Shown here piece by piece: positions 27,469-36,530 of a stretch of 55,380 nt of DNA. This stretch comes from Sulfitobacter sp. (GTDB lineage Bacteria > Pseudomonadota > Alphaproteobacteria > Rhodobacterales > Rhodobacteraceae): assembly GCA_024637305.1 (NCBI GenBank), contig JAGXFI010000061.1:1-55380 (forward strand), read 5' to 3'. Every line of letters starts with the position of its first letter. Within the stretch, counting starts at the first letter, position 1. The position numbers and the translations under genes are program-made. Under the pieces are notes generated by a model, which was given only the letters and a program-made list of their open reading frames with translations, was not told the DNA's origin and made no database searches.

Positions 27469-28377
27469 TCAGGCAGGCTCCAATGTGGCGCGGGCCTGAT
27501 CAAGGATCCGCTTGGCCTCCGACCCGTGCAGCTTGGCGATATCATCCTGATATTTCAGGATCGCGCCCAAGGTGTCAGCGATGACTTCAGGGCTGAGCGT
27601 GACGACATCAAGCGCCAGCAGACATTTGGCCCAGTCGATGGTTTCCGCAACGCCCGGCTTTTTGAACAGATCCTCTGTCCGCAAGGCCTGGACAAAGGCC
27701 ACAACCTCGCGACTTAGGTTGGCGGCCGCTTCAGGCGCACGCGCGGCTAGGATTTCCATCTCGCGATCGAAATCCGGATAGTCGACCCAGTGATACAAGC
27801 AGCGACGCTTGAGCGCGTCGTGGACTTCGCGTGTGCGATTCGACGTGAGGATTACGATAGGAGGTTCGGGTGCCTTGATCGTACCCAATTCGGGGATCGT
27901 AACCTGAAAATCGCTTAGTGCTTCCAGCAAGAATGCTTCGAACGGGGCGTCGGTGCGGTCCAGTTCGTCAATCAGCAGGATCGGAGCACCGCGTTCGTCC
28001 GGACGCATCGCCTCCAGCAAGGGGCGTTCGATCAGGAATTCCTCGCTGAAAAGTTCTGTATTCAGCGCCGCGCGGTCCGCCGCCCCGGTGGCCTCTGCCG
28101 TCCGGATCGCAACCATCTGCGCGGGAAAGTTCCATTCATAGACGGCAGTAGACGCATCCAGCCCTTCATAGCATTGCAAGCGGATCAGCCGCCGATCCAG
28201 CCCCGTGGCCAGCGCCTTGGCAATCTCGGTCTTGCCCACACCCGCCTCGCCTTCGAGAAACAGCGGACGGCCAAGTTTCAGGCTGAGAAAAACGACCGTC
28301 CCGAGCGCACGCCCACAGACATAGCCTTGCCCCGTCAGCATCTCTTGCACAGCGTCGATTGATGAAATGTCTGTCAT
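27469..28377 (-). CDS. MoxR-family AAA+ ATPase (CoxD-like)
   Basis: The 302-residue AAA+ protein has Walker A GEAGVGKT (residues 43-50), Walker B ILLIDELDR near 145, and a sensor TSNRTREV block. MoxR ATPases act as chaperones with VWA partners, and here the VWA gene follows directly. I place the start at ATG 28377 because GGAGG stands 4 bases before it. The ATP-binding and arginine-finger blocks (RRCLYHWVDYPDF) look intact. No cox or xdh structural gene lies nearby, so the target complex is open. Confidence 0.9.
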   Translation of the reverse strand: MTDISSIDAVQEMLTGQGYVCGRALGTVVFLSLKLGRPLFLEGEAGVGKTEIAKALATGLDRRLIRLQCYEGLDASTAVYEWNFPAQMVAIRTAEATGAADRAALNTELFSEEFLIERPLLEAMRPDERGAPILLIDELDRTDAPFEAFLLEALSDFQVTIPELGTIKAPEPPIVILTSNRTREVHDALKRRCLYHWVDYPDFDREMEILAARAPEAAANLSREVVAFVQALRTEDLFKKPGVAETIDWAKCLLALDVVTLSPEVIADTLGAILKYQDDIAKLHGSEAKRILDQARATLEPA

Positions 28378-28581
28378 GGTGCCTCCGCTCTCCGCGTCAG
28401 AAGTGCATCCCACAGCAGCGCGGTCAAGGGACGGCGTGCGCGAAAGCCACGGCTAACAGCCATGCATGGGTGGAATATTGACGTGATTCAGGCAAAATGC
28501 GAAGGTCTTAACCAGACAAAAAGAGGTTGCGGGGCAGCGTGCACCCGAACCCGAATCGAGGCGGTGAAGAGTGGAATTGCA

Positions 28582-29643
28582 ATGAGCGCGGGCACCGATC
28601 CCATGCGCATGACGGCAGTTACCTGTGTCAAGAACGAGGGGCCGTTCCTGCTGGAGTGGATCGCCTACCATCAGTTATTGGGGATAACTGACTTCCTGTT
28701 CTATTCGAATGACTGCACGGACGGCACGGATACCCTTTTGCAAGAGCTCGCCAACCTGGGCCACGTCGCGCATCTTTCTAACCCTGCCGAAGGGCGAAAC
28801 TACCAGATGGAGGCGTTGAAAGACGCCAAGTCTCAAACCGTCGTACAGCAGGCGCATTGGGTCTGGATCGCGGATGTCGATGAATTCGTGAACATCCATG
28901 TAGGCGACCATAGTTTTGCCGCCTTAATCGAGGCGTGCGGCAACCCGCAATCGATCAGCCTGAATTTCCAGTTCTTCGCCAACAACGGTGTGGAGCATTT
29001 CGAGGATCGTCCCGTCATCGAACAGTTCACGCGCTGCCACAATCCTGATTTGTGGTGCGGAGAGACGGCAATAGAGGTCAAGACCTTGACCCGCAATGAT
29101 TTCCCTTTGCAATATTATGGTGCGCACCGTCCATTTTTCAAACCGAAGATGAAAAAGCGCGCACAACCCGAATGGACAGACGGATCCGGCCGCCCCGTCC
29201 CGCATCGGTTTCTTGTTGCCGCCAACCCGCGCCGGATCCGGCGCTTTCCGGCCAAGGGCGCGCGCGCCCATGCAACGCTGAACCACTATGCGCTGCGCAG
29301 CCTCGACAGCTATCTGGTCAAGAACGACCGCGGCGACGTCAACCGCGAAAACCGTGCGTTTGATGACACCTATTGGCGTGAACGCAATGATCCCGCGTGG
29401 GAGGATCTCAGCATCCAGCGCCATCTTCCTGCCTTGCTGGGTCAAATCGCAGCACTGAAGGCACAGGGCAACGTAGCTGCATTGCACGACGCTTGCGTTG
29501 CCGCGCACGTCGCGCGCCGGGACGCGCTGCTGAAGACAGACGCGTACCGCAACATGCGCGATCAACTGAGTACCGCGTCCACCCTGCCCCCTCAGGAAGA
29601 AGCCATGCTGCACGATCTTGGGCTGTTGGAGCGCGCGCAGTGA
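28582..29643 (+). CDS. Glycosyltransferase family 2-like protein (Glyco_tranf_2_4 type), cluster copy 1
   Basis: The 353-residue protein begins with the nucleotide-sugar fold VTCVKNEGPFLLEWIAYH (residues 13-30), followed by YSNDCTDGTD and the metal-binding DVDEFVN near residue 98. A late LNHYALRSLDSYLVKN block is shared with two paralogues in this cluster. No signal or membrane segment is seen, so it acts in the cytoplasm, probably on a lipid-linked or polymer acceptor. I start at ATG 28582; an in-frame ATG at 28462 adds a 40-residue segment of poor coding character. Its stop overlaps the sulfotransferase start as GTGA. Sugar and acceptor are unknown. Confidence 0.85.
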   Translation: MSAGTDPMRMTAVTCVKNEGPFLLEWIAYHQLLGITDFLFYSNDCTDGTDTLLQELANLGHVAHLSNPAEGRNYQMEALKDAKSQTVVQQAHWVWIADVDEFVNIHVGDHSFAALIEACGNPQSISLNFQFFANNGVEHFEDRPVIEQFTRCHNPDLWCGETAIEVKTLTRNDFPLQYYGAHRPFFKPKMKKRAQPEWTDGSGRPVPHRFLVAANPRRIRRFPAKGARAHATLNHYALRSLDSYLVKNDRGDVNRENRAFDDTYWRERNDPAWEDLSIQRHLPALLGQIAALKAQGNVAALHDACVAAHVARRDALLKTDAYRNMRDQLSTASTLPPQEEAMLHDLGLLERAQ

Positions 29644-30263
29644 CCTTGGCGGTCGTAAATCTGGGTCTGCCCAAGACCGGGACCACGACATTGGCCCGCG
29701 CGCTGAAAGTCGCGGGTTTCAAGGTTGCCGATCACCGTATCCGCCCAAAACAGACCGACAATACTGACCTGCACGACAAATTTGTCGCCAACCTGCTTTA
29801 TCACGGCTATTTCGAGACCGGCGATCCCGGTGCCTATTTCGCCGAATTCAACGCCCTGACGGAGTTGAGTCTGCTTCGCAATGGCAAGACGCTGTGGCCG
29901 CAGATGGATTTCGCCCTGATCGACGCGATCCGTAAACACCACCCGACGGTACGGTTTCTTGCAACACGCCGCGCCAGCTGGGACGTTTCGCAATCCATGC
30001 TCGCGTGGTCCGATCTGGGCCTCGACCGCCTACCGGCAAGCGACATTCCCGGTTTGCCCGAAGGTTTCGGCGAGACCTCCAAGGAAAGGATGCAATGGAT
30101 TGACGGCCACTATGCACATCTTGCCGCGATTTTCGCAGGCGATCCCGCGTTTCTTGAAGTCGACGTCACGGCAACGACTGCGCAAAACGCTATTGCCACC
30201 CACATCGCGACCGACCTTCCCTGGTGGGGGCGTGCCAATACCAACCACCGTACGGCGGGTTGA
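29640..30263 (+). CDS. Sulfotransferase-family protein
   Basis: The 207-residue protein opens with the PAPS-binding P-loop GLPKTGTTTLARAL (from residue 9), where Lys12 and the following TGTTT contact the 5'-phosphosulfate. A second segment FLATRRASWDVSQSMLAW near residue 108 fits the 3'-phosphate-binding part. It therefore probably moves sulfate from PAPS to a carbohydrate or lipid. The start is the GTG at 29640, coupled to the previous stop, and its stop overlaps the next ATG. It is short for the family, but the core is complete. Confidence 0.85.
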   Translation: MTLAVVNLGLPKTGTTTLARALKVAGFKVADHRIRPKQTDNTDLHDKFVANLLYHGYFETGDPGAYFAEFNALTELSLLRNGKTLWPQMDFALIDAIRKHHPTVRFLATRRASWDVSQSMLAWSDLGLDRLPASDIPGLPEGFGETSKERMQWIDGHYAHLAAIFAGDPAFLEVDVTATTAQNAIATHIATDLPWWGRANTNHRTAG

Positions 30264-32623
30264 TGCGGATACATCTCCATATCGGGCTGGAACAGGTCGG
30301 CGCAGGCCGCCTGCAGGATGTTCTGGCCGCCAAGCGCGACCAGATGATCGGCAAAGCCGTGCTCTATGCGCGCACCCCCGGCAACAAGAACCATACGCGG
30401 CTCTTCTTGGCCGTCACCGACCCGGACCACATTGATCCGCTCAGGTTCAACCGTGGCTATATCACACCGGAAAAACAGCGCGTCTTGCATGACACACTGG
30501 CCTCGGACCTCGCCCGCGAGATCGCCCAACACGCGCCCGATACGCTGATACTTTCGTGCGAACAGCTTGGCACCGGGTTACGCAGCGCCACAGAGCTTGC
30601 GCGCCTCAAGGCGTTGCTGACGCCCCTGTCGGATGACATCCGTATCGTTGCGCATATCGACGAGCCTGCCGCACTCCTTTGCAGATACTATGCAGAGCAG
30701 GTTCTCGAAGGACGCGGTATCACGCTCGATGCGGAACTTGGGTTGATCCCGGCAACTAGCTGGTGGGATGCCGCCTTGGCCGCAACGCCTGAAATCATGC
30801 CCGCGCAAGGCATCTTCGCGCAAACACAGGGGCCGGCGTTCTGGCTCGATTATCCCGCTTTGCTGGCGCATTGGGAATCTGCATTCGGCGCAGGTTGCGT
30901 GACCCTGCGCAGTTATGACGCGTCGCTCTTCGCTTCTGCGGAAATTACGCAAGAAATCCGCGCGATGTTCGACATAGATGGGTCGATCGGCAAGGCCGAA
31001 GCGGTGACCATTTCCGAACAGCCCTCAGCTGCCGCACTCGCTCGGGGGCGGCAGCTCAACGCGCTGATCCTTCAGGTTCTGGCGATCGGGAAACGCATTC
31101 TGCCGCGTCAGCTTTGGCGCAGTCTGGTACAAGAGGTCGCGATTGACGGACCACCAATGGATCCCGCCAGCCTGCATGCGATTTCCAAACGCCTCGAGGC
31201 TGGTAACAAGAGGTTGCTGGAAACCCAGATGGCCCTTGATCCCGAAACCTTCAAACGCCCGCGTGCCAAGGGAAATTGGCAAGAGGCCGATCCGCTGTTC
31301 GGCTTTCGCGCCTCGCAATATCTACTCGGTTTCATGTGGCGCATCGACAAGGCGACCCGCCAGAAAAGCCACGCAAAAGCGCAAGGTTTGGCGCGGATGA
31401 ACGGTGAAACACCGATTGATGCACCGGTCGACAATGGACTGACCGACATTGCCCGCGCCCTGATGCCACCTCTCGCGGTTCAGAATTTCGAGAAACTGCG
31501 CAATTCTACCTTCGCGCCGCACAACCGTCTGGGGGCGGTGAACGAGGAGGAGCTGGCGGCGGCCTATACCCCGGTAGAGCCGCGGCGGCTTTCCGGCGGC
31601 AGTACCGGCAATGTCATTGTCGGCTGCATGAAAAACGAAGCGCCCTATATCGTTGAATGGGTCGCCTACCACCGCGCGATCGGCGTCGATAATTTTCTCA
31701 TCTATACGAACGGCTGCGAAGACGGCACAGCAGAGATCCTGGACCGGCTGCAGGAAATGGGGATTGTCCAGCATCGCAACAACGATAACTGGAAAGGCAA
31801 CTCGCCCCAACAATACGCGCTGAACCAATCGCTAAAGGAGCCACTGATTCGCAACGCCGAATGGATCATCCACATTGATGTCGACGAATTCATGAATGTC
31901 CGCACCGGCAACGGAACGGTGCAGGATTTCCTGGCCGCCGTGCCGGACGCCACCAATGTCGCCATGACATGGCGCATGTTCGGGCATAATGACGTGACCA
32001 AGCTGTCCGATCAGTTCGTCATCGACCAATTTGACGCCTGCGCCCCCAAATACTGTCCGAAACCCCATACGGCCTGGGGGTTCAAAACCATGTTCAAGAA
32101 CATTGGTGCCTATGAAAAAATCAGCTGTCACAGGCCCAACAAACTGGTCGATGCCTTTGCAGACCGTGTCAAATGGGTGAACGGGTCAGGTCGGGACATG
32201 ACCCGCGAAGCTGCCAGGAATGGTTGGCGCAATTCCAAGAAATCAATTGGCTATGATCTGCTGCAGCTCAATCATTATGCGCTACGGTCCGCCGAATCTT
32301 TCCTGATAAAGCGCCAGCGGGGCCGCGCGCTGCACGTCGATCGGTCCATCGGGATCAACTACTGGATCCGCATGGATTGGTCGGACTTTCGCGATATCAC
32401 GATAAAACGCAACATTCCCCGCCTGCGCGCCGAATATGACCGGCTATTGCAGGATGACACCTTGCGTGCTTGGCACGACAAAGGCGTCGCATGGCACCGC
32501 GCCAAAGCGGACGAGCTTCACCAGAACTCCGAATTCCGAGACCTGTACAATCAGGCGCTCAAGGTGAAACTGACCGAAACGGAGCGGGTAGCCTATGCCC
32601 TCGCCCTCGACATGGAGAGTTGA
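30263..32623 (+). CDS. Fusion of degenerate sulfotransferase-like domain and glycosyltransferase
   Basis: This 786-residue protein has two parts. Residues 1-440 look like the sulfotransferase/rhamnan-sulfation fold (start IHLHIG, then LILSCEQL), but the P-loop HKTGTTSLQ expected after HIG is replaced by LEQVGAGRLQ, without Lys or the Thr pair. From about residue 448 a Glyco_tranf_2_4-type domain follows (VGCMKNEAPYIVEWVAYH, YTNGCEDGTA, HIDVDEFMN, LNHYALRSAESFLIKR). The first part is thus probably a binding or scaffold module. The start ATG 30263 overlaps the sulfotransferase stop. The nearest alternative is two proteins fused by deletion, but the frame is continuous and codon use is even. Confidence 0.83.
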   Translation: MRIHLHIGLEQVGAGRLQDVLAAKRDQMIGKAVLYARTPGNKNHTRLFLAVTDPDHIDPLRFNRGYITPEKQRVLHDTLASDLAREIAQHAPDTLILSCEQLGTGLRSATELARLKALLTPLSDDIRIVAHIDEPAALLCRYYAEQVLEGRGITLDAELGLIPATSWWDAALAATPEIMPAQGIFAQTQGPAFWLDYPALLAHWESAFGAGCVTLRSYDASLFASAEITQEIRAMFDIDGSIGKAEAVTISEQPSAAALARGRQLNALILQVLAIGKRILPRQLWRSLVQEVAIDGPPMDPASLHAISKRLEAGNKRLLETQMALDPETFKRPRAKGNWQEADPLFGFRASQYLLGFMWRIDKATRQKSHAKAQGLARMNGETPIDAPVDNGLTDIARALMPPLAVQNFEKLRNSTFAPHNRLGAVNEEELAAAYTPVEPRRLSGGSTGNVIVGCMKNEAPYIVEWVAYHRAIGVDNFLIYTNGCEDGTAEILDRLQEMGIVQHRNNDNWKGNSPQQYALNQSLKEPLIRNAEWIIHIDVDEFMNVRTGNGTVQDFLAAVPDATNVAMTWRMFGHNDVTKLSDQFVIDQFDACAPKYCPKPHTAWGFKTMFKNIGAYEKISCHRPNKLVDAFADRVKWVNGSGRDMTREAARNGWRNSKKSIGYDLLQLNHYALRSAESFLIKRQRGRALHVDRSIGINYWIRMDWSDFRDITIKRNIPRLRAEYDRLLQDDTLRAWHDKGVAWHRAKADELHQNSEFRDLYNQALKVKLTETERVAYALALDMES

Positions 32624-32624
32624 A

Positions 32625-33332
32625 ATGGACACCGAGACAAAGGAACCCAAGGGAAAAGAACGCTCGCCATTCGTGATGTCGAGGGGTCTGAGATTTCCGA
32701 AGGACCGCAATTTCATAACCGGTAAGCTGCGCGGCGCGTTGCGCGAAAACCGCTATGAAGGCAAAGAATCGGATGCCGTCCTGCGCGTCGTCCGGGATGG
32801 CGACACGGTGATCGAACTTGGAGCAGGCATCGGCTACATGTCCACCTACATCGCCAAGAACCGCGCGGTCGAGGCCATTCATGCCTTCGAGGCAAATCCG
32901 CATCTGATCCCTTACATCCAATCGGTCTATGCCGCCAACGAAGTGGAAAACGCCCACATCACGAACGCCATTCTAGGCAAGCGCAAGGGAGCTTCGGATT
33001 TCGATGTGCGCAGCAATCTGCTCGCCTCGTCGCTGTCTCCGCTCGACGGCGATACGACACCCGAAATCGTTCAGGTCGACGTTCTCAACGGCAAGCAGGT
33101 GTTCAAGGAAACAGGGGCCAACGTCCTGATCTGCGACATCGAAGGGGCCGAGGCTGATCTGATACCCGAGCTGGACCTCGCATCGTTGCGGGCCGCAGTA
33201 GTGGAATTGCATCCCCAATGGATCGGACCTGCTGGGGTCAACAAGGTGTTCCGCGCCTTCATGGATGCCGGCCTCGCCTATTACGCCCGCGGTTCCACCC
33301 AGAAGGTCGTGTCCTTCCGGCGTAGTTGGTAG
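32625..33332 (+). CDS. FkbM-family methyltransferase
   Basis: The 235-residue protein has an SAM-binding motif VIELGAGIGYMSTYIA near residue 62, then HAFEANPHLIPYIQ and the later ICDIEGAEADLI block that is typical of the FkbM family. These O-methyltransferases often modify sugars of surface polysaccharides. The start ATG 32625 lies one base after the previous stop, with GGAGAG before it. An in-frame earlier start would overlap the fusion gene by 29 bases. It overlaps the next gene by 7 bases. Substrate is unknown. Confidence 0.88.
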   Translation: MDTETKEPKGKERSPFVMSRGLRFPKDRNFITGKLRGALRENRYEGKESDAVLRVVRDGDTVIELGAGIGYMSTYIAKNRAVEAIHAFEANPHLIPYIQSVYAANEVENAHITNAILGKRKGASDFDVRSNLLASSLSPLDGDTTPEIVQVDVLNGKQVFKETGANVLICDIEGAEADLIPELDLASLRAAVVELHPQWIGPAGVNKVFRAFMDAGLAYYARGSTQKVVSFRRSW

Positions 33333-34387
33333 TCGCCTTGCGTCATCTTGCCATCCTCTGCGTCCGCAACGAAGCGGCCTTCCTGCTGGAGTGGCTGGCG
33401 CATCACCTCGCCTGCGGATTCAACGATTTCCTCGTTTTCTCGAACGATTGCGATGACGGCACGGACAAGATGCTGGACCGGCTTGCCGAGATGGGCCTGC
33501 TTGTGCATTTGCGTAATGACGGTCCCTATGACAGAGGCGGCATCCAGTTCACCGCCCTCAAACAGGCGGCAGGATTACCGCAGCTTGCCGAGGCGGATTG
33601 GATTCTTCCGATTGATATCGACGAATTCGTGAACATCCACGCCGGAGACCATACGCTAGCCGCCCTTCACGCGGCGATCCCGGATGCCACCGCGATCACA
33701 CTGACGTGGCGGCTCTTTGGTGCAGGCGGTCAAATCCGCTACAGCGACGCGCCCGTAACCGACACATTTACGAAATGCGCCCCCAAGATCATGCACTGGC
33801 CGTGGCGGGCGGCAATGTTCAAGACACTCTATCGGAGCGATGGCACTTACGCCAAACCCGGCGTCCATCGTCCACGCAGCCCTGACACATCCCGACTGGA
33901 TACCGCGAAATGGTATGACGGAAACGGCGATCCCCTGCCCGATCTGTTCAAGACAAAACGCCTGTTTTCGAATTTTGGCCGCGATAATTACGGTCTTGTG
34001 CAGCTCAATCATTACCCCTTGGGCGCTTTGGAAAGTTATGTTCTCAAGGCCGACCGTGGCCGCGCCGTTCATAGCGACCACCTGTTAGGCATGGACTACT
34101 GGGTGGAGCGCAATTTCAACACCGACACAGACATATCAATCAGGACCCTCAAGGCGGACCGTGACGCACAGCTTGCCGCCCTGATGTCCGACCCCACTTT
34201 GGCGGAGCTGCACCAACAGTCGGTGACTTGGCGCAAAGCCCGCTTCAACGCATTGATGCAGCTCGAACCTTTTCGTGCGCTCTTTGGTCGGTTACTGATG
34301 TCACCGACATCGACGCCAGTGCCGTTGAAGGCCGCCCAATTCATGACGCGCTATGCCAATCTTGGGCGCAAGACCGCCGAAAAGTAA
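33326..34387 (+). CDS. Glycosyltransferase family 2-like protein, cluster copy 3
   Basis: The 353-residue protein carries the same features as the other two copies: ILCVRNEAAFLLEWLAHH (residues 10-27), FSNDCDDGTDK, DIDEFVNIH, and LNHYPLGALESYVLKADRG. The metal-binding DID form differs from DVD in copies 1 and 2. The start is a TTG, either 33326 (7-base overlap with the methyltransferase gene) or 33338. The family core begins right after, so both are possible. It is the last gene of the tightly packed run. Confidence 0.83.
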   Translation: MVVALRHLAILCVRNEAAFLLEWLAHHLACGFNDFLVFSNDCDDGTDKMLDRLAEMGLLVHLRNDGPYDRGGIQFTALKQAAGLPQLAEADWILPIDIDEFVNIHAGDHTLAALHAAIPDATAITLTWRLFGAGGQIRYSDAPVTDTFTKCAPKIMHWPWRAAMFKTLYRSDGTYAKPGVHRPRSPDTSRLDTAKWYDGNGDPLPDLFKTKRLFSNFGRDNYGLVQLNHYPLGALESYVLKADRGRAVHSDHLLGMDYWVERNFNTDTDISIRTLKADRDAQLAALMSDPTLAELHQQSVTWRKARFNALMQLEPFRALFGRLLMSPTSTPVPLKAAQFMTRYANLGRKTAEK

Positions 34388-34428
34388 CGCGAATTCCCTA
34401 ATTCCGCCGCAATGCATGGTTATCAATC

Positions 34429-34467
34429 AGATCAAATCGTACCATCAGACGTGCGGTATTTTGATCT
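34429..34467 (+). repeat. Inverted repeat directly before the ribosome site of the hydrolase-like gene
   Basis: AGATCAAA (34429-34436) pairs perfectly with TTTGATCT (34460-34467), and inside it TACC pairs with GGTA. The structure ends one base before the GAGGA ribosome site (34469-34473). It may be a weak terminator for the glycosyltransferase run, or a regulatory leader. Confidence 0.5.
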
Positions 34468-34479
34468 TGAGGATACGTC

Positions 34480-35409
34480 ATGGCAGACAGCAACCACGAT
34501 CTGGATCGGTCGCTGGCCAATCTGGGCAAGCGCGACTGGCTCACCGCCGTGAGTCACATCTGTGAGGCCCGTGGCAGCTTCGAAAAACTGGGCAAACGCC
34601 ACTATTCCGCGCTTCTCGAGCGGAGCGAGACACTGCTGGTCACCTTTGAGACGTTGCAAGGTATCCGCGCCCTTTCAGCCGAGGCGCAGCCGTTGGGTTG
34701 GGACATGGTCAAAACGCATGACTGGTCGCATCTTTGCATCGCCTCCGATGGCGACACCTGGTTTCGCGATCCGGCGATTTACGGCTATTTCGACCGGCTG
34801 ATTGATGACGGCTTTTTCGACGGGTTCGATCAGGTCATCTTTTACGGTGCCGGTCCCTGCGGCTATGCCGCTGCGGCCTATTCCGTAGCGGCCCCCGGTG
34901 CGGCCGTTCTGGCCGTCCAACCCCAAGCTACACTGGACCCGCGCGTGACTGAATGGGATGACCGCTTTGCAGAGTTGCGCCGCGTCGATTTCACCGAACG
35001 CTTCGGCTATGCCCCCGACATGATCGACGCGGCCGAACGCGCCTACGTCCTATACGATCCGGCAGAGCAGCTGGATGCGATGCACGCGGCACTCTTCACT
35101 CGACCGAATGTGACAAAGTTCCGCCTGCGCTACATGGGCGACGCGATCCAGACCGATCTTCTTGAGATGGATATCTGGGAAAGCTTGCTGCTCGCTGTGC
35201 GGGACAACCAGCTGGACGTCCTGTTCTTTGCAAAATGCCTGCGCATGCGCCGCATCCACCCGCCGTATCTGCGCAATCTCTTGGCCGTTCTGGACAACCA
35301 GAACCGCCCCGTATTGGCCAAAGCGCTCGCGCAGAACGTGACCTCGCGCATGCATGCGCCAAGGTTCGCTCGGCGGCTGGCACAGATCGAGGCGTCAGAA
35401 CACGCCTAG
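34480..35409 (+). CDS. Alpha/beta-hydrolase-like protein lacking the serine nucleophile, unknown function
   Basis: I do not recognise a named family for this 309-residue protein. Residues 119-153 (VIFYGAGPCGYAAAAY, then VLAVQPQATLDP) follow the pattern of polysaccharide-linked hydrolases, which have YGSSMGGYAA and SPQ-x-SIDP. In that comparison the nucleophile Ser is Gly125, with Cys127 nearby, so ordinary Ser hydrolase activity looks lost or changed to Cys. It ends in a helical part (RNLLAVLDNQNRPVLAKAL). The clear GAGGA site fixes ATG 34480. It lies between the glycan cluster and pyrC and probably belongs to the cluster by context. Database entries of similar proteins may carry misleading reductase names. 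Confidence 0.65.
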   Translation: MADSNHDLDRSLANLGKRDWLTAVSHICEARGSFEKLGKRHYSALLERSETLLVTFETLQGIRALSAEAQPLGWDMVKTHDWSHLCIASDGDTWFRDPAIYGYFDRLIDDGFFDGFDQVIFYGAGPCGYAAAAYSVAAPGAAVLAVQPQATLDPRVTEWDDRFAELRRVDFTERFGYAPDMIDAAERAYVLYDPAEQLDAMHAALFTRPNVTKFRLRYMGDAIQTDLLEMDIWESLLLAVRDNQLDVLFFAKCLRMRRIHPPYLRNLLAVLDNQNRPVLAKALAQNVTSRMHAPRFARRLAQIEASEHA

Positions 35410-35442
35410 CGTCAGACGCGCGGCTATGCTAGCTGCGCGGCC

Positions 35443-36477
35443 ATGACACAGACGCTGACACTCCGCCGGCCTGACGACTGGCACTTGCATCTGCGCGACG
35501 GCGATATGCTCCGCGCGGTCCTGCCCCATTCCGCCGCTCATTTCGCGCGCGCGATCATCATGCCAAACCTCGTGCCGCCCGTGGTCACCGGTGCGCAGGC
35601 AGCCGCCTATCGCGACCGCATCCTCGCAGCGCTTCCCATTGGCGCAGATTTCACGCCACTGATGACGCTCTATCTGACCGAGGATACGGACCCCGATGAT
35701 GTCGCAGCGGCCCATGCCTCCGGCCTCATTCGCGCAGTCAAACTCTACCCTGCCGGTGCCACGACCAATTCCGCCAGCGGTGTCTCCGACTTTTCCCGCG
35801 TCGCCCCGATGTTGGAGCGTATGGCCGACATCGGCCTGCCGCTTTGCACCCATGGCGAGGTCACCGATCCCGCCGTCGACATCTTCGACCGCGAGGCGGT
35901 TTTCATCGACCGGGTCCTTGACCCTATTCGTCGTGACTATCCCGGCCTGCGCGTTATCCTCGAACATATTACAACCGAGGATGCTGCCGATTACGTGCGC
36001 AGCGCGCCCGAAAACCTCGCGGCCACGATCACGACGCATCATCTTGTCATCAACCGCAACCACATCCTCGCGGGGGGGATCCGGCCGCATTATTACTGCC
36101 TGCCCGTCGCCAAACGGGAAACCCACCGCCTTGCCTTGCGGCGGGCGGCGACATCAGGCGACCCACGCTTTTTCCTTGGGACCGACAGCGCGCCGCATAC
36201 AGATGCGAACAAGCTGCTGCCTTGTGGTTGCGCCGGTTGCTTTACGGCCCCAAATACGCTGTCGATCCTCGCCGAAGTCTTTGAACAAGACGCGGCCCTT
36301 GACCGGCTTGAGGCGTTCACCTCTCTCAACGGCCCCGCGTTTTACGGCCTGCCACCGAACGACACCACGATCACGCTGGTGCGCACGCCGCCAAGCTATC
36401 CGATGCACATCCCCACACCCGATGGTCCCGTCACCGTTTTCGACCCCGATATGGCGCTGAACTGGTCGGTCTCCTGA
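35443..36477 (+). CDS. pyrC: Dihydroorotase (class II)
   Basis: PyrC closes carbamoyl aspartate to dihydroorotate in pyrimidine synthesis. The 344-residue protein has the zinc-binding [11 protein letters not shown] at residues 10-20, the carboxylated Lys in [13 protein letters not shown] near residue 99, a further His in LCTHGEVTD and in ILEHITT, and the catalytic Asp in GTDSAPH. Class II enzymes act as homodimers. It starts 33 bases after the hydrolase-like gene and is followed by pyrE after 53 bases. Confidence 0.96.
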   Translation: MTQTLTLRRPDDWHLHLRDGDMLRAVLPHSAAHFARAIIMPNLVPPVVTGAQAAAYRDRILAALPIGADFTPLMTLYLTEDTDPDDVAAAHASGLIRAVKLYPAGATTNSASGVSDFSRVAPMLERMADIGLPLCTHGEVTDPAVDIFDREAVFIDRVLDPIRRDYPGLRVILEHITTEDAADYVRSAPENLAATITTHHLVINRNHILAGGIRPHYYCLPVAKRETHRLALRRAATSGDPRFFLGTDSAPHTDANKLLPCGCAGCFTAPNTLSILAEVFEQDAALDRLEAFTSLNGPAFYGLPPNDTTITLVRTPPSYPMHIPTPDGPVTVFDPDMALNWSVS

Positions 36478-36530
36478 CACTCACCGCCTGAATTACACCC
36501 TTTCGCCGCTCGCCAGCAGGAACCACGCCG

